From Candidatus Caldilinea saccharophila (GTDB lineage: Bacteria > Chloroflexota > Anaerolineae > Caldilineales > Caldilineaceae): a stretch of 64,000 nt of DNA. The translations under genes and the position numbers were made by a program. A model generated the notes under the pieces. It saw nothing but the letters and a program-made list of their open reading frames with translations, was not told the DNA's origin and did no database searches. Where the stretch lies: positions 62,001 through 126,000 of the forward strand of contig JADJVW010000011.1 of the NCBI GenBank assembly GCA_016710365.1, read 5' to 3'. Below are positions 28,465-36,215 of the stretch, one piece after another (position 1 is the first letter of the stretch; the number at the start of each line of letters is the position of its first letter).

Positions 28465-30053
28465 TGGGGATGCACCTCGTAGACGATAATGACCGGGCGT
28501 TCAACCTGTTGTCCATCCGGCGTTGTGACCGTGACGCTCTCGGTGTGGAGCACGCGACCATTGTACTTGCGCGCATAATAAAAGATCGCGTCGGAGAAGA
28601 ACGTCGACCGCCCCGCGGAAAAAGAGTCCCAGACCAGATATTGCAGTTCAGCCGTGCGGATCTTGAAATCCGGATTAGAGATCGGTTCATAGGAAGGATT
28701 GCGATGCAGCGGGTTGGGGCTTACCGACAGGCCAAACGCCTCCCGATGTCCATAATAGCGGACGATGTTTGCCATGGAAGGGCCAATGGTCAGGAACCGG
28801 GCGCCTTTGGGGATGTTGTCCTGGATCCACTCACCCATCTCGCGCCCGCCCGGCACCCCACCCGAGCCGGCCAGGAATGTGTCAGACGCATAGGGATGGA
28901 TCTGGCGCCAGGTGGGCAGGATCAGGCTTACAGCGATCGCAGCAGCCATCACTGCGCCAGGAATGGCTTGTGGCAGACGAAATTGTCGCCAACGCAGCGA
29001 TTTCTGCGGCCAGTATGTCAAGGCGCGAGCCGCCAGCAGGGTAAGCGGCGGTGCAATCGGGAGGAGATATTGGAATCCTTTGGTCGGCCATAATTGGAAG
29101 AACGCAACCGGCACCAGAATCCACATGACGAGCAACTTTTCGCGCCACGTGATGCGATGACGCAGCAGCCAGAGACAGGCGGCGGCTGCCACTATCACGC
29201 CGATGCCGATCGCGGGTGGCGCCACCGTCAGATAGAAATCCCAGGTATGGTTTGGGCGGCGGAAGAGTTGCCACACCAGATATTGTTGCGTTTTCCCGCC
29301 GCTGCCGCCACCCGCCAGCGAAACCGAAAGGGGATAGGGCAACATGGTCAGCACCATCAGAGCCAACGATAAAACGGCATCGCGGATGCGCACCCGGATT
29401 TCGGGCGAGAGCGCCAGGAAGGCGTAGATCGCGCCAACCAGCAGAATGCCAGTCTCCTTGGCTAGAAAAGTCAAGCCCATCGCAATGCTGACGGCGTAGA
29501 GCCAAACCGGGCGCTCTGTATCGGCAAAGCGGGCAAGGAGATAAAGGGTCAGCGTTGCATACAGCGTCATCGGGCCATCCAATAAAACCTGCCGCGTCGG
29601 GATGACGTGATAGGGCATGACGGCGAGCAACAGGGCAGCAATGAGGCCAGCACGGCGTCCGTAGAGCCGATTGCCCAGCAGAAACACCAACAACACGGTG
29701 GCCACGCCGATCGCCGCTGACGCCTGCCGGCCGATTACGTCGCTGGAGTCATAGCTGTAAAAGACCGCCAGCGTAAATTGGAACAACAGCGGATGGGCCC
29801 GAAACACGGGGAACAGATCGGTCAGAATTGGCACCTGGGCGATCGCCGCGCCCTGTCCCGCATAGACTGCTTCATCGCTGTTGTAGCCAAGTACGTTGAG
29901 GTCAACCGTGCGCATGTAGGTCGCCAGACCGATGATAAGCATCAATGGCAAGAGCCAGGCTAACGTTGCTGTCAGGGAGGCGTTTTGGTCTCGTAACCAG
30001 AGATGCGGCGCCGGCAGCACCGCAGTTGTCTCTTCGCTTTGTTTGCGAGTCAT
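28458..30053 (-). CDS. GT39-type (dolichyl-phosphate-mannose) membrane glycosyltransferase
   Basis: About 531 residues from ATG 30053. The first outer loop has the family hallmark YNSDEAVYAGQGAAIA, in which the acidic DE pair is catalytic in the GT39/ArnT superfamily. About ten hydrophobic segments follow, including VATVLLVFLLGNRLYG, GLIAALLLAVMPYHVIPTRQ and LYAVSIAMGLTFLAKETG. A ~130-residue C-terminal soluble domain completes it. Such enzymes transfer sugar from polyprenyl phosphate to proteins or glycans outside the membrane. A longer start at 30248 would overlap the upstream gene, so I prefer 30053 although its RBS is weak. The GT2 fusion upstream probably makes the lipid-linked donor. 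Confidence 0.82.
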   Translation of the reverse strand: MTRKQSEETTAVLPAPHLWLRDQNASLTATLAWLLPLMLIIGLATYMRTVDLNVLGYNSDEAVYAGQGAAIAQVPILTDLFPVFRAHPLLFQFTLAVFYSYDSSDVIGRQASAAIGVATVLLVFLLGNRLYGRRAGLIAALLLAVMPYHVIPTRQVLLDGPMTLYATLTLYLLARFADTERPVWLYAVSIAMGLTFLAKETGILLVGAIYAFLALSPEIRVRIRDAVLSLALMVLTMLPYPLSVSLAGGGSGGKTQQYLVWQLFRRPNHTWDFYLTVAPPAIGIGVIVAAAACLWLLRHRITWREKLLVMWILVPVAFFQLWPTKGFQYLLPIAPPLTLLAARALTYWPQKSLRWRQFRLPQAIPGAVMAAAIAVSLILPTWRQIHPYASDTFLAGSGGVPGGREMGEWIQDNIPKGARFLTIGPSMANIVRYYGHREAFGLSVSPNPLHRNPSYEPISNPDFKIRTAELQYLVWDSFSAGRSTFFSDAIFYYARKYNGRVLHTESVTVTTPDGQQVERPVIIVYEVHPQW

Positions 30054-30087
30054 AGGCGATGTGATTTTCTCCACCAAAAAAGCTAGG

Positions 30088-30158
30088 GCTGATGCGTCAT
30101 CAGCGCTGATAGAAGCGGGCGAGCAGCCCGATCCCCTCATGACTTGTGACGCATCAGC
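30088..30158 (-). repeat. Inverted repeat between GT2 fusion and GT39 genes
   Basis: GCTGATGCGTCA (30088-30099) and TGACGCATCAGC (30147-30158) are perfect 12-bp complements about 47 bases apart, inside the 160-base gap between two co-directional genes. In RNA this could form a hairpin that sets relative expression or processing of the two cistrons. No U-tract follows. Confidence 0.4.
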
Positions 30159-30213
30159 TCCTTGCCGGCCCTGCCCTTCTCTCAGAAACTGTTTGAAAAG
30201 CCCCACCACGATC

Positions 30214-32544
30214 TCAATCGGCGGCCGCGCTGTAACTGTTCGCGGCATCAGGCATCACCCAATGCGGAGGGGCTTCGTCGCCATCGGCGCCGGCTCCGCT
30301 CAGCAGGACGGGCAGGCGCCGGTACCAGTCGAAGGTTGAGCTGCCCATCCGCGTCGCTGGCATTCCAGTGACTGCTGATGTGACGATAGCCTGCTCCGCC
30401 TCATGCAAGTCTTGCGCCTGCCAGCTCGAAAGACGTGAGGCCAATTGTGGGTAGGGCGGAAAGCCATACGCGTCTTCGGCATTCGTGATCAGCGTTGCGA
30501 ACTTCTCCGCTTCCGGCAGCGGCTCTTGAAAATCCTTGCCGCGCTCGATCAACACGATGTGGCTCAGTTGCGCCGATTCGGCATAGCGCGCCTGCGGGAG
30601 GATGCGGTCGACCATATACTTCGGCGGCGGGATGATCATCTGCACGACGGTGTTGATCGTCGCGGCCGGCAGGCGCAGCAGGCTGATCAACATGGCGAAA
30701 CGACGCCCGCTCTTGGAATGCACGCGGCTCTGCACCTGGAGCGCGGCATACTCGAAACGGCTGAGCGGCGCCCCCCCGATCGCCTGCAGCGTGTGTTTGC
30801 TGATGGTCAGTGGCTTGGGAAAGCTGCGAATCATGCCATCCGGGCTGAGAATGCTCATGTCGTCGGACAGGAAGCGACTCGTCTGTGGGTTGTTGCGCAT
30901 TGTGTGAAGAATCGTCGTCGTTTTGCCGGTGTCGGTAAGCGCCGTGATGAAGAGCGCCTGGTCGCCAAACGCCAGCGAGGCGCCGTGCATCAAAGCATAA
31001 CCCTTGCGGGTGAAGGTCCAGCGCAGCAGAGATTCCACCACATTGGTGTAGAGCACGTGAGGCGACCGTCCAACCAGCGGCGCCGCCACGACCTTTGTGT
31101 GCGTCTCGTGCTGGTTGATGACGATGCTGAAGCCCAGCCAGCCAAGCGCCTCGGTGTAGTTGATCGAGTTTGGTGTGCGGTGTGCTTCCAAATCGCCGTC
31201 GATCACAACATCGATGTCGATGTCATCCAACGGCCCTTCTGTGCGAAAATAGCCAAGCTCAGGCAACTTCTGCATCGAACGAACCCGAATAATGTCGTGG
31301 ATGTTGTAATAGTAGGTCTTGGTGGCATCACCGGATTTTGTGCGCCAAATGACATGATCGGCTACAGCGTAACGAACAAGCGTCATAATGGCGATAGTCA
31401 GGATGTTGCCGGCAACGTAGTAGATGCCCAATCCGCCGACAAAGAGCGCAAGCATCGGCCCGCGGAAAGCCAGCATGATGTTGTTGATCACAAAGAAGCC
31501 CAGTAATCGGATGCCAACGCCCCTGTTCTGGCGCCGGTCGCGAAAGACCCAGCTTTCGGTCCAGGCAAAGTTCCACAGCGTCGAACCCTGGGTGGCCAGA
31601 AGGGCTGACCACAAATAATGGAGCCCAAGACGCTCGGTGAATAGAACCAGCAGCAAGGTGTTGACGAGTAACCCGGTAAGGCCCACGACCATGAACATGA
31701 GCAGTTGGCGCTGCGAGAGATAGGCAAGTTTCAAGGTCTGGCGGAAGAGGCGCACCATCTCCTGCCCATTCGCCTTGCTGGCGCCTCCGTGACGTTCACC
31801 AAACACAAATGGCGCCTCGCTGATCTGCAAGTGTGGAGTGCGGACCAGAATTTCGAGTAAAATCTTGAACCCTTCCGGGTTCAGAAGGTCCGGGTTCAGG
31901 GCGCTGCGCTGCACCAGGAAAAAGCCTGTCAGCGGATCGGTCACCTGGCGCAGACGTTGTGAAAACAACACGCGCGTCGTTGCTGCCAGCGTGTACGAAA
32001 TGAGCCTGCGCGCCGGCGACAGCCCCGCGGTGCTGCCCCCTGCGGCCATCCGGCTGGCAACCACCAGGGTTGAATTGGCGCTTCTGGCTTTGGCCACAAG
32101 CTGAGGGATTGCCTCGGGCGGGTGCTGCAGGTCGCTATCCATCACACAGATCCATTCCGCAGTTGCGGCGCGGATGCCCTCCACCACTGCGCGGCCAAGA
32201 CCATTGCGGCGCTCTGGTGGACGCGCCACCAGGCGAACTGCAAATGGGAACGCATCAGCGAGTTCGCGAATGACAGCCGGCGTGTCGTCGGTGCTGTCAT
32301 CGACGAAAATCACTTCAGAAATACAAGATGCGGCCGCGGCCTCAATCCGCTGCAGCAACACCTTGATATTGGCGGACTCGTTCTTGGTCGGCACGATGAC
32401 CGACAGGAACGGCTGTGACGCATCCTCACAAATTGGGCTTGAGAGCGCCGCGGTTCCTTCACGCGGTGCAGTGGGTGACGCTTCCCTCTGTTCGCGGGCG
32501 CGGCCCGGAAGCGGAGGGTACAGAGTATTGGGCAGAACAGCCAT
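30214..32544 (-). CDS. Fusion: GT2 polyprenol-phosphate mannosyltransferase + GtrA membrane domain + HprK-like P-loop domain
   Basis: 776 residues, three modules. (1) ~47-260: GT-A glycosyltransferase of the dolichyl-phosphate mannose synthase type (SVIVPTKNESANI, FVDDSTDDTP, MDSDLQHPPE, DPLTGFFLVQR). (2) ~277-400: GtrA-like four-helix membrane domain (FMVVGLTGLLVNTLLLVLF, TLWNFAWTESWVFRDRR). (3) ~405-740: a domain with a Walker A ALTDTGKTT (from 535), SDD (560-562) and FPKPLTISKH, as in HPr kinase/phosphorylase-like (HprK-related) proteins. GT2-GtrA proteins are known; the third module is unusual. The start ATG 32544 lacks a strong RBS. It is the first gene of the operon. The GT2 part likely makes polyprenyl-phosphate-mannose for the GT39 partner; the kinase-like part could phosphorylate a sugar or protein (inference). 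Confidence 0.82.
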   Translation of the reverse strand: MAVLPNTLYPPLPGRAREQREASPTAPREGTAALSSPICEDASQPFLSVIVPTKNESANIKVLLQRIEAAAASCISEVIFVDDSTDDTPAVIRELADAFPFAVRLVARPPERRNGLGRAVVEGIRAATAEWICVMDSDLQHPPEAIPQLVAKARSANSTLVVASRMAAGGSTAGLSPARRLISYTLAATTRVLFSQRLRQVTDPLTGFFLVQRSALNPDLLNPEGFKILLEILVRTPHLQISEAPFVFGERHGGASKANGQEMVRLFRQTLKLAYLSQRQLLMFMVVGLTGLLVNTLLLVLFTERLGLHYLWSALLATQGSTLWNFAWTESWVFRDRRQNRGVGIRLLGFFVINNIMLAFRGPMLALFVGGLGIYYVAGNILTIAIMTLVRYAVADHVIWRTKSGDATKTYYYNIHDIIRVRSMQKLPELGYFRTEGPLDDIDIDVVIDGDLEAHRTPNSINYTEALGWLGFSIVINQHETHTKVVAAPLVGRSPHVLYTNVVESLLRWTFTRKGYALMHGASLAFGDQALFITALTDTGKTTTILHTMRNNPQTSRFLSDDMSILSPDGMIRSFPKPLTISKHTLQAIGGAPLSRFEYAALQVQSRVHSKSGRRFAMLISLLRLPAATINTVVQMIIPPPKYMVDRILPQARYAESAQLSHIVLIERGKDFQEPLPEAEKFATLITNAEDAYGFPPYPQLASRLSSWQAQDLHEAEQAIVTSAVTGMPATRMGSSTFDWYRRLPVLLSGAGADGDEAPPHWVMPDAANSYSAAAD

Positions 32545-32788
32545 GACCTTCTCTCCTTCTGGTGTAGAGACGGCCAGCCGCGTTGACTATTTGCCAATGA
32601 GCCTTAGTCGTTGCCCACTCTTCCTCTGTGCACAGCCTGCTTGCACATGGGATGGACGGAGCATACGATTTGTCTGCGCAATTCCGCCGGAAAACCTAAG
32701 GAGGAATCGATAACGGCGCGACTGTGCTATACTGGCAAATAAGCGCACGCAACTGGACCTTTCGCCTGGGACATACTACGTGCTGCTT

Positions 32789-32823
32789 AAAGCCTCAGCG
32801 GGCTGCAATCCCGCTGAGGCTTT
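32789..32823 (-). terminator. Hairpin terminator after the small receiver gene
   Basis: AAAGCCTCAGCGGG (32789-32802) pairs exactly with CCCGCTGAGGCTTT (32810-32823), 14 bp with a 7-base loop, 21 bases after the stop of the 32845-33270 gene on the minus strand, with short A/T flanks. The stretch 32545-32788 to its left contains the upstream region of the GT2 fusion; a TATACT at about 32732 could be a -10, but on the plus strand. No gene is seen there. Confidence 0.7.
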
Positions 32824-32844
32824 CCATTGGGTGACGAGTTCTAT

Positions 32845-33270
32845 TTATACAGATGCTTGTTTGGGAAGCCTGTTGTTTTTTAGCTGTCGTTCACCGGGAG
32901 TTGCTGACCGAATTCCATCGATTGCGCAACGCAAATTCTCCACCAATCGGTCGGATCTGTCATCTTTGTTGATCAGAATGTCCGCTCCCGCGGTTTCCGC
33001 GGGTTGCTGGCGTGCATCCAGGCGACTCATGAGGATGACGACCGCAGCGGCAGGGCAGACTTCTCGCAATGGCGACATCGTCGATGTCTGCACATCCACC
33101 ATCACATTCCAATCGATGACGATCAGATCTGGCTTCACTTTTGGAGAGAGCGTCAGTAACATGTCCCAATCAGCGGCTTCGCCTACAACTCTTGTATTCA
33201 GCTCCGCTATCAAGGCATGAAGCGCGGCTCGCTCCACTGCATTTCGACTGGCGATGAATACTCGCGGCAT
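32845..33270 (-). CDS. Degenerate stand-alone receiver domain protein
   Basis: 141 residues. The fold of a response-regulator receiver is recognisable: phosphorylation-site-like Asp53 in PDLIVIDWN, then VVILMSR and GADILINKDD with a Lys at the usual place. The acidic pocket is lost, since the first strand reads VFIASRN instead of the usual DD. There is no output domain. It may be a phosphorylation-independent adaptor or decoy in the two-component pathway encoded beside it. It is transcribed in the same direction as the NarL-type regulator, 108 bases downstream of it. Start ATG 33270; the RBS is unclear. Confidence 0.72.
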   Translation of the reverse strand: MPRVFIASRNAVERAALHALIAELNTRVVGEAADWDMLLTLSPKVKPDLIVIDWNVMVDVQTSTMSPLREVCPAAAVVILMSRLDARQQPAETAGADILINKDDRSDRLVENLRCAIDGIRSATPGERQLKNNRLPKQASV

Positions 33271-33378
33271 GGGGATAGAATAGCAAGATTTAATTGCAAT
33301 TACATCGGAGAAGCGGCGGATATTAGGGCGGAAGTGCTATCCCCCTAACGGCGTACTCCTTTTGGGGGCGTAGACCGG

Positions 33379-34017
33379 TTATGGGTGAGAATCGTGGCGC
33401 GTGGTGAGTGCGACCGCCTCGGCGCGTGTGGAAACTTCCAGCTTGGCAAGGATGTTGCTGACATGGGATTTGACAGTGGCCGGGCTGACCTGTAAGCGCT
33501 CCGCAATGGTATGATTGCTGAAGCCATCTCTCATGAGGTGCAGCACTTCGCGTTCACGGGCCGTCAATCTATACCCGACCTCGTGCTCGGCGTGAGATGT
33601 ATCCAAAAGAGACTTGGCGGCGAGCGGCGATAAGGTCAACTGGCCGGCAAAGACAGAGCGGATCGTCTGTAAGAGTCTGTCGGGTGAGATGTCCTTGAAA
33701 ACATAACCGGTGGCGCCTGCCCGCAAGGCTTGGTGAACCATGGCTTCCTGCGCATAGGCCGTCAACATAATTATTTTGATGTCTGGATGGCGTTGATGAA
33801 TAATGCGCGTGGCTGCAATGCCATCCAGGACGGGCATCTGCATATCCATCAGCATCAAATCGGGCGAGATCTGCTCGCACAGTTCAATGGCTATCTGTCC
33901 GTTTGACGCTTGACCAACGAACTCCAACTCATCAAATTCCTTCATAAGGGTCATTAAACCTGTGCGGACGATAGCGAAATCATCTGCGATAATGATGCGG
34001 ATTTTTGGGGATTCCAT
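33379..34017 (-). CDS. NarL/FixJ-family response regulator
   Basis: 212 residues with a full receiver: Asp12/Asp13 acidic pocket, phospho-acceptor Asp58 (LMLMDMQMP), Thr86 and Lys108. A C-terminal LuxR-type helix-turn-helix (~150-195) has LTAREREVLHLMRDGFSNH and VSPATVKSHVSNIL. It is a cytoplasmic DNA-binding transcription factor switched on by phosphorylation from the histidine kinase encoded directly upstream. Gene start ATG 34017. The pair is separated by a MITE-like repeat (34173-34275), an unusual insertion inside a two-component operon. Confidence 0.92.
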   Translation of the reverse strand: MESPKIRIIIADDFAIVRTGLMTLMKEFDELEFVGQASNGQIAIELCEQISPDLMLMDMQMPVLDGIAATRIIHQRHPDIKIIMLTAYAQEAMVHQALRAGATGYVFKDISPDRLLQTIRSVFAGQLTLSPLAAKSLLDTSHAEHEVGYRLTAREREVLHLMRDGFSNHTIAERLQVSPATVKSHVSNILAKLEVSTRAEAVALTTRHDSHP

Positions 34018-34172
34018 ATTGCACCTTCCGCGATCTCGTTGACGTATCCTGCCTGGCGGTGGCGAAGGCTTGTTTAGAGTGAATGCAGCATCACAACTCA
34101 GGGCTCGATAGCAGCGCTGGATTATTACATGCTGCTGACCCTATCCTTTTGCTTTTCTCAAGTGAGTAGCGT

Positions 34173-34275
34173 CAGTACTTCACAAATCTCACGCGGAGCC
34201 GCGGAGAACGCGAAGGAAACCATCTTCAACTTCGCAGCTCCGCGCCTTCGCGTGAGGCGAAATCGTGAACTACTG
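34173..34275. repeat. MITE-like element with CAGTA-TTCAC terminal inverted repeats (copy 2)
   Basis: The ends CAGTACTTCACAAAT and AAATCGTGAACTACTG are near-perfect inverted repeats. Internally it is palindromic, with CGGAG/CTCCG arms. It lies between the kinase stop (34293) and the regulator start (34017), so it would be transcribed as part of the operon. It shares ends with 14419-14491 and 39113-39201. Confidence 0.55.
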
Positions 34276-34292
34276 AGTGTAGCAGCGAGAAC

Positions 34293-35690
34293 TCAGCCAG
34301 GTTCTGGTGCGTAAACGCGCACTTCGGCGCCGTGGCCGATCTTGCTGGCAATGCTCAACGTTGCCCCGATCGTGGCTGCCTGCTGTTGCATCATTGTCAA
34401 CCCGAAGTGACCTGCTACAGTTGGACGCATATCAAAGCCATGGCCATTATCCCTGATGACAAGTTCCACACCGTCGTGGCTATGCACCAACTCCACCCAT
34501 ACCTGTGTTGCCTCCGCATGTTTCGCTATGTTCGTAAACGCCTCCCGGCACAGTCGATATAATCCTTCCTGTACGTCGGCGTCAAAATTTGTTTCCCGAT
34601 CAATATTGAGCGCAACACTGGCGCCTGTACGCTCCGCATATTTATCGGCTAGCCGGCAAAGGAGCTCGTCAAAGCGGGCGTTATCGAGCCGTTGCGGTTG
34701 CATCTCGGCAAGCACTTCGCGCAGATCGGCCACAGCTTCGCGCAGCAACTTCCGCAGATCTTGCACGGATTGGCTCGCCTGGACGGGGTCGCGCTCGATC
34801 AGCCGTGGTAAGACTTCCGCGATCAACCCTGCCGAGAACAAGGATTGATTGATCGCATCGTGCAGACTGTTCGCCAACCGGCTTCGCTCTTGTAGCGCGG
34901 CCAACTCCTGACCTGCTCTATACAAACGAGCGTTTTCAAAGGTAATGGCGGCCGACGCTGCGATCAATTCAAGGATATCCAGGTCGGTCTGCTGGAAACG
35001 TTTCGGCGCTTCGTCCACCAGCAGTAGCACACCAAGCACAGCATCCTTGAACTGGATAGGCACCCCCATCAGCGACCTTACCTGGAAAAATTCGCCTGAG
35101 TCGTTTGATGTGGGCGCTTCTTCACGGTTCATCTCGTTAGATGAAAGCAGCGTCTGACGATGCTTGAACACCCTTTCCGTGAACAGCACCCATGGCGCAA
35201 GCGCAGCATCAGGAAATGGTCTCCCCGTGCGGTCAAGGCTCTGCGTGCAGACCAGGCCGTCGCCTGCCTTGCTTGCCATCCAGAGGCTGGCCCCTGTGAC
35301 GTCAAGCACCTGGACGACTTCCTCCAGCACCCTTTTTTGTATCTGCTGTACGTTTGAAGAAGAGGTAAGCACGCGATTGATGCGATTTAGCAGGATCAAT
35401 TCTGTGTTGCGCCTTAGCAGATTCTGGGTGGTCTGTCTGATCTCCGTCATATCACGGCAGACGCACCCAACCCGCAAGCCTTCGGCGGTTGGAATGCTAA
35501 AACAAAATTGCTGAACAATGCGTCGCTCACCGCCAAATCGTTGTATCTCGATTTCCGCAGACGTGGACAGATCAGCGCCATTGTTAGGTTGTAACGCGTT
35601 GAGAAAGAGACGCCGCATTCTATCGTAGTTGGCTTCAGTCTGGCGGTGAAGAGGGGTGAGCGCATGGTGGACGTCCCAGACCAACTTGCC
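34293..35690 (-). CDS. NarX-type sensor histidine kinase, GAF and kinase domains (3' part of a frameshifted gene)
   Basis: It contains the end of a PAS domain, a GAF domain (~residues 100-260, with SLMGVPIQFKDAVLGVLLLV) and a HisKA_3 dimerisation segment whose phosphorylatable His is in RLANSLHDAINQSLFSAG. An HATPase_c follows, with LCREAFTNIAKHA (N box), RDNGHGFD and GHFGLTMM (G boxes). HisKA_3 kinases partner with NarL-type regulators, one of which follows directly. There is no membrane segment, so it is a soluble sensor. Its 5' end lies in another frame (35691-35896), with a one-base shift near 35690. Confidence 0.88.
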   Translation of the reverse strand, partial: GKLVWDVHHALTPLHRQTEANYDRMRRLFLNALQPNNGADLSTSAEIEIQRFGGERRIVQQFCFSIPTAEGLRVGCVCRDMTEIRQTTQNLLRRNTELILLNRINRVLTSSSNVQQIQKRVLEEVVQVLDVTGASLWMASKAGDGLVCTQSLDRTGRPFPDAALAPWVLFTERVFKHRQTLLSSNEMNREEAPTSNDSGEFFQVRSLMGVPIQFKDAVLGVLLLVDEAPKRFQQTDLDILELIAASAAITFENARLYRAGQELAALQERSRLANSLHDAINQSLFSAGLIAEVLPRLIERDPVQASQSVQDLRKLLREAVADLREVLAEMQPQRLDNARFDELLCRLADKYAERTGASVALNIDRETNFDADVQEGLYRLCREAFTNIAKHAEATQVWVELVHSHDGVELVIRDNGHGFDMRPTVAGHFGLTMMQQQAATIGATLSIASKIGHGAEVRVYAPEPG

Positions 35691-35896
35691 AAGAACTTAG
35701 TGGCCGGCAACCCCGTAATGCGCTCTTGAGCCGCACTCCACATCATAATGCGACCATCGGCGTCGATCAGGATGAAACCGTCGACAGAGTGTTCGACAAA
35801 AATACGCAGCTTGCTCTCGCTTGCATGGAGCGCTTCTTGTAAATAGCTTAGCGCCATTGAATCAGCGACGAGCGGTTTGAGAAGGTCGTAAGTCAT
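35691..35896 (-). CDS. Sensor histidine kinase, N-terminal PAS part (5' part of a frameshifted gene)
   Basis: Start ATG 35896 has GAGGA about 9 bases upstream. It encodes an alpha-helical lead-in and the first half of a PAS domain (SKLRIFVEHSVDGFILIDADG, RIMMWSAAQERITGLPATKF). After KFL the frame moves by one base to join VWDVHHALTPLHRQT of the 3' part; together they give a ~533-residue kinase. The 319 bases upstream (35897-36215) contain no gene I can support and probably carry the promoter. Confidence 0.8.
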
Positions 35897-36215
35897 TCAG
35901 GTGCTTCCTCACGTGCAAATAAAACCGTACCCAAATGCACCGTATGCTACCAATGATCGCCGTACCAGGTAACGTCGAGACGATAGGAATGCTCGACCAA
36001 CTTAACGCGAATTCTACGCACAACCTGCATGAATCGGGTAGTCGCACACCGGAAACGCCGCGAGAGATTTATGCGGGAGACATAACAAGAGCGAATTGGC
36101 TCGCTGCTTGCGCTTACAAGTGTACAATAAACTCTGATCAAAAACAACGAACGGAGTCTTCAGGTTGTTATCGAAGAAATCTGCCAACATTATCCACTTA
36201 CTCGAAAAGTAACCG

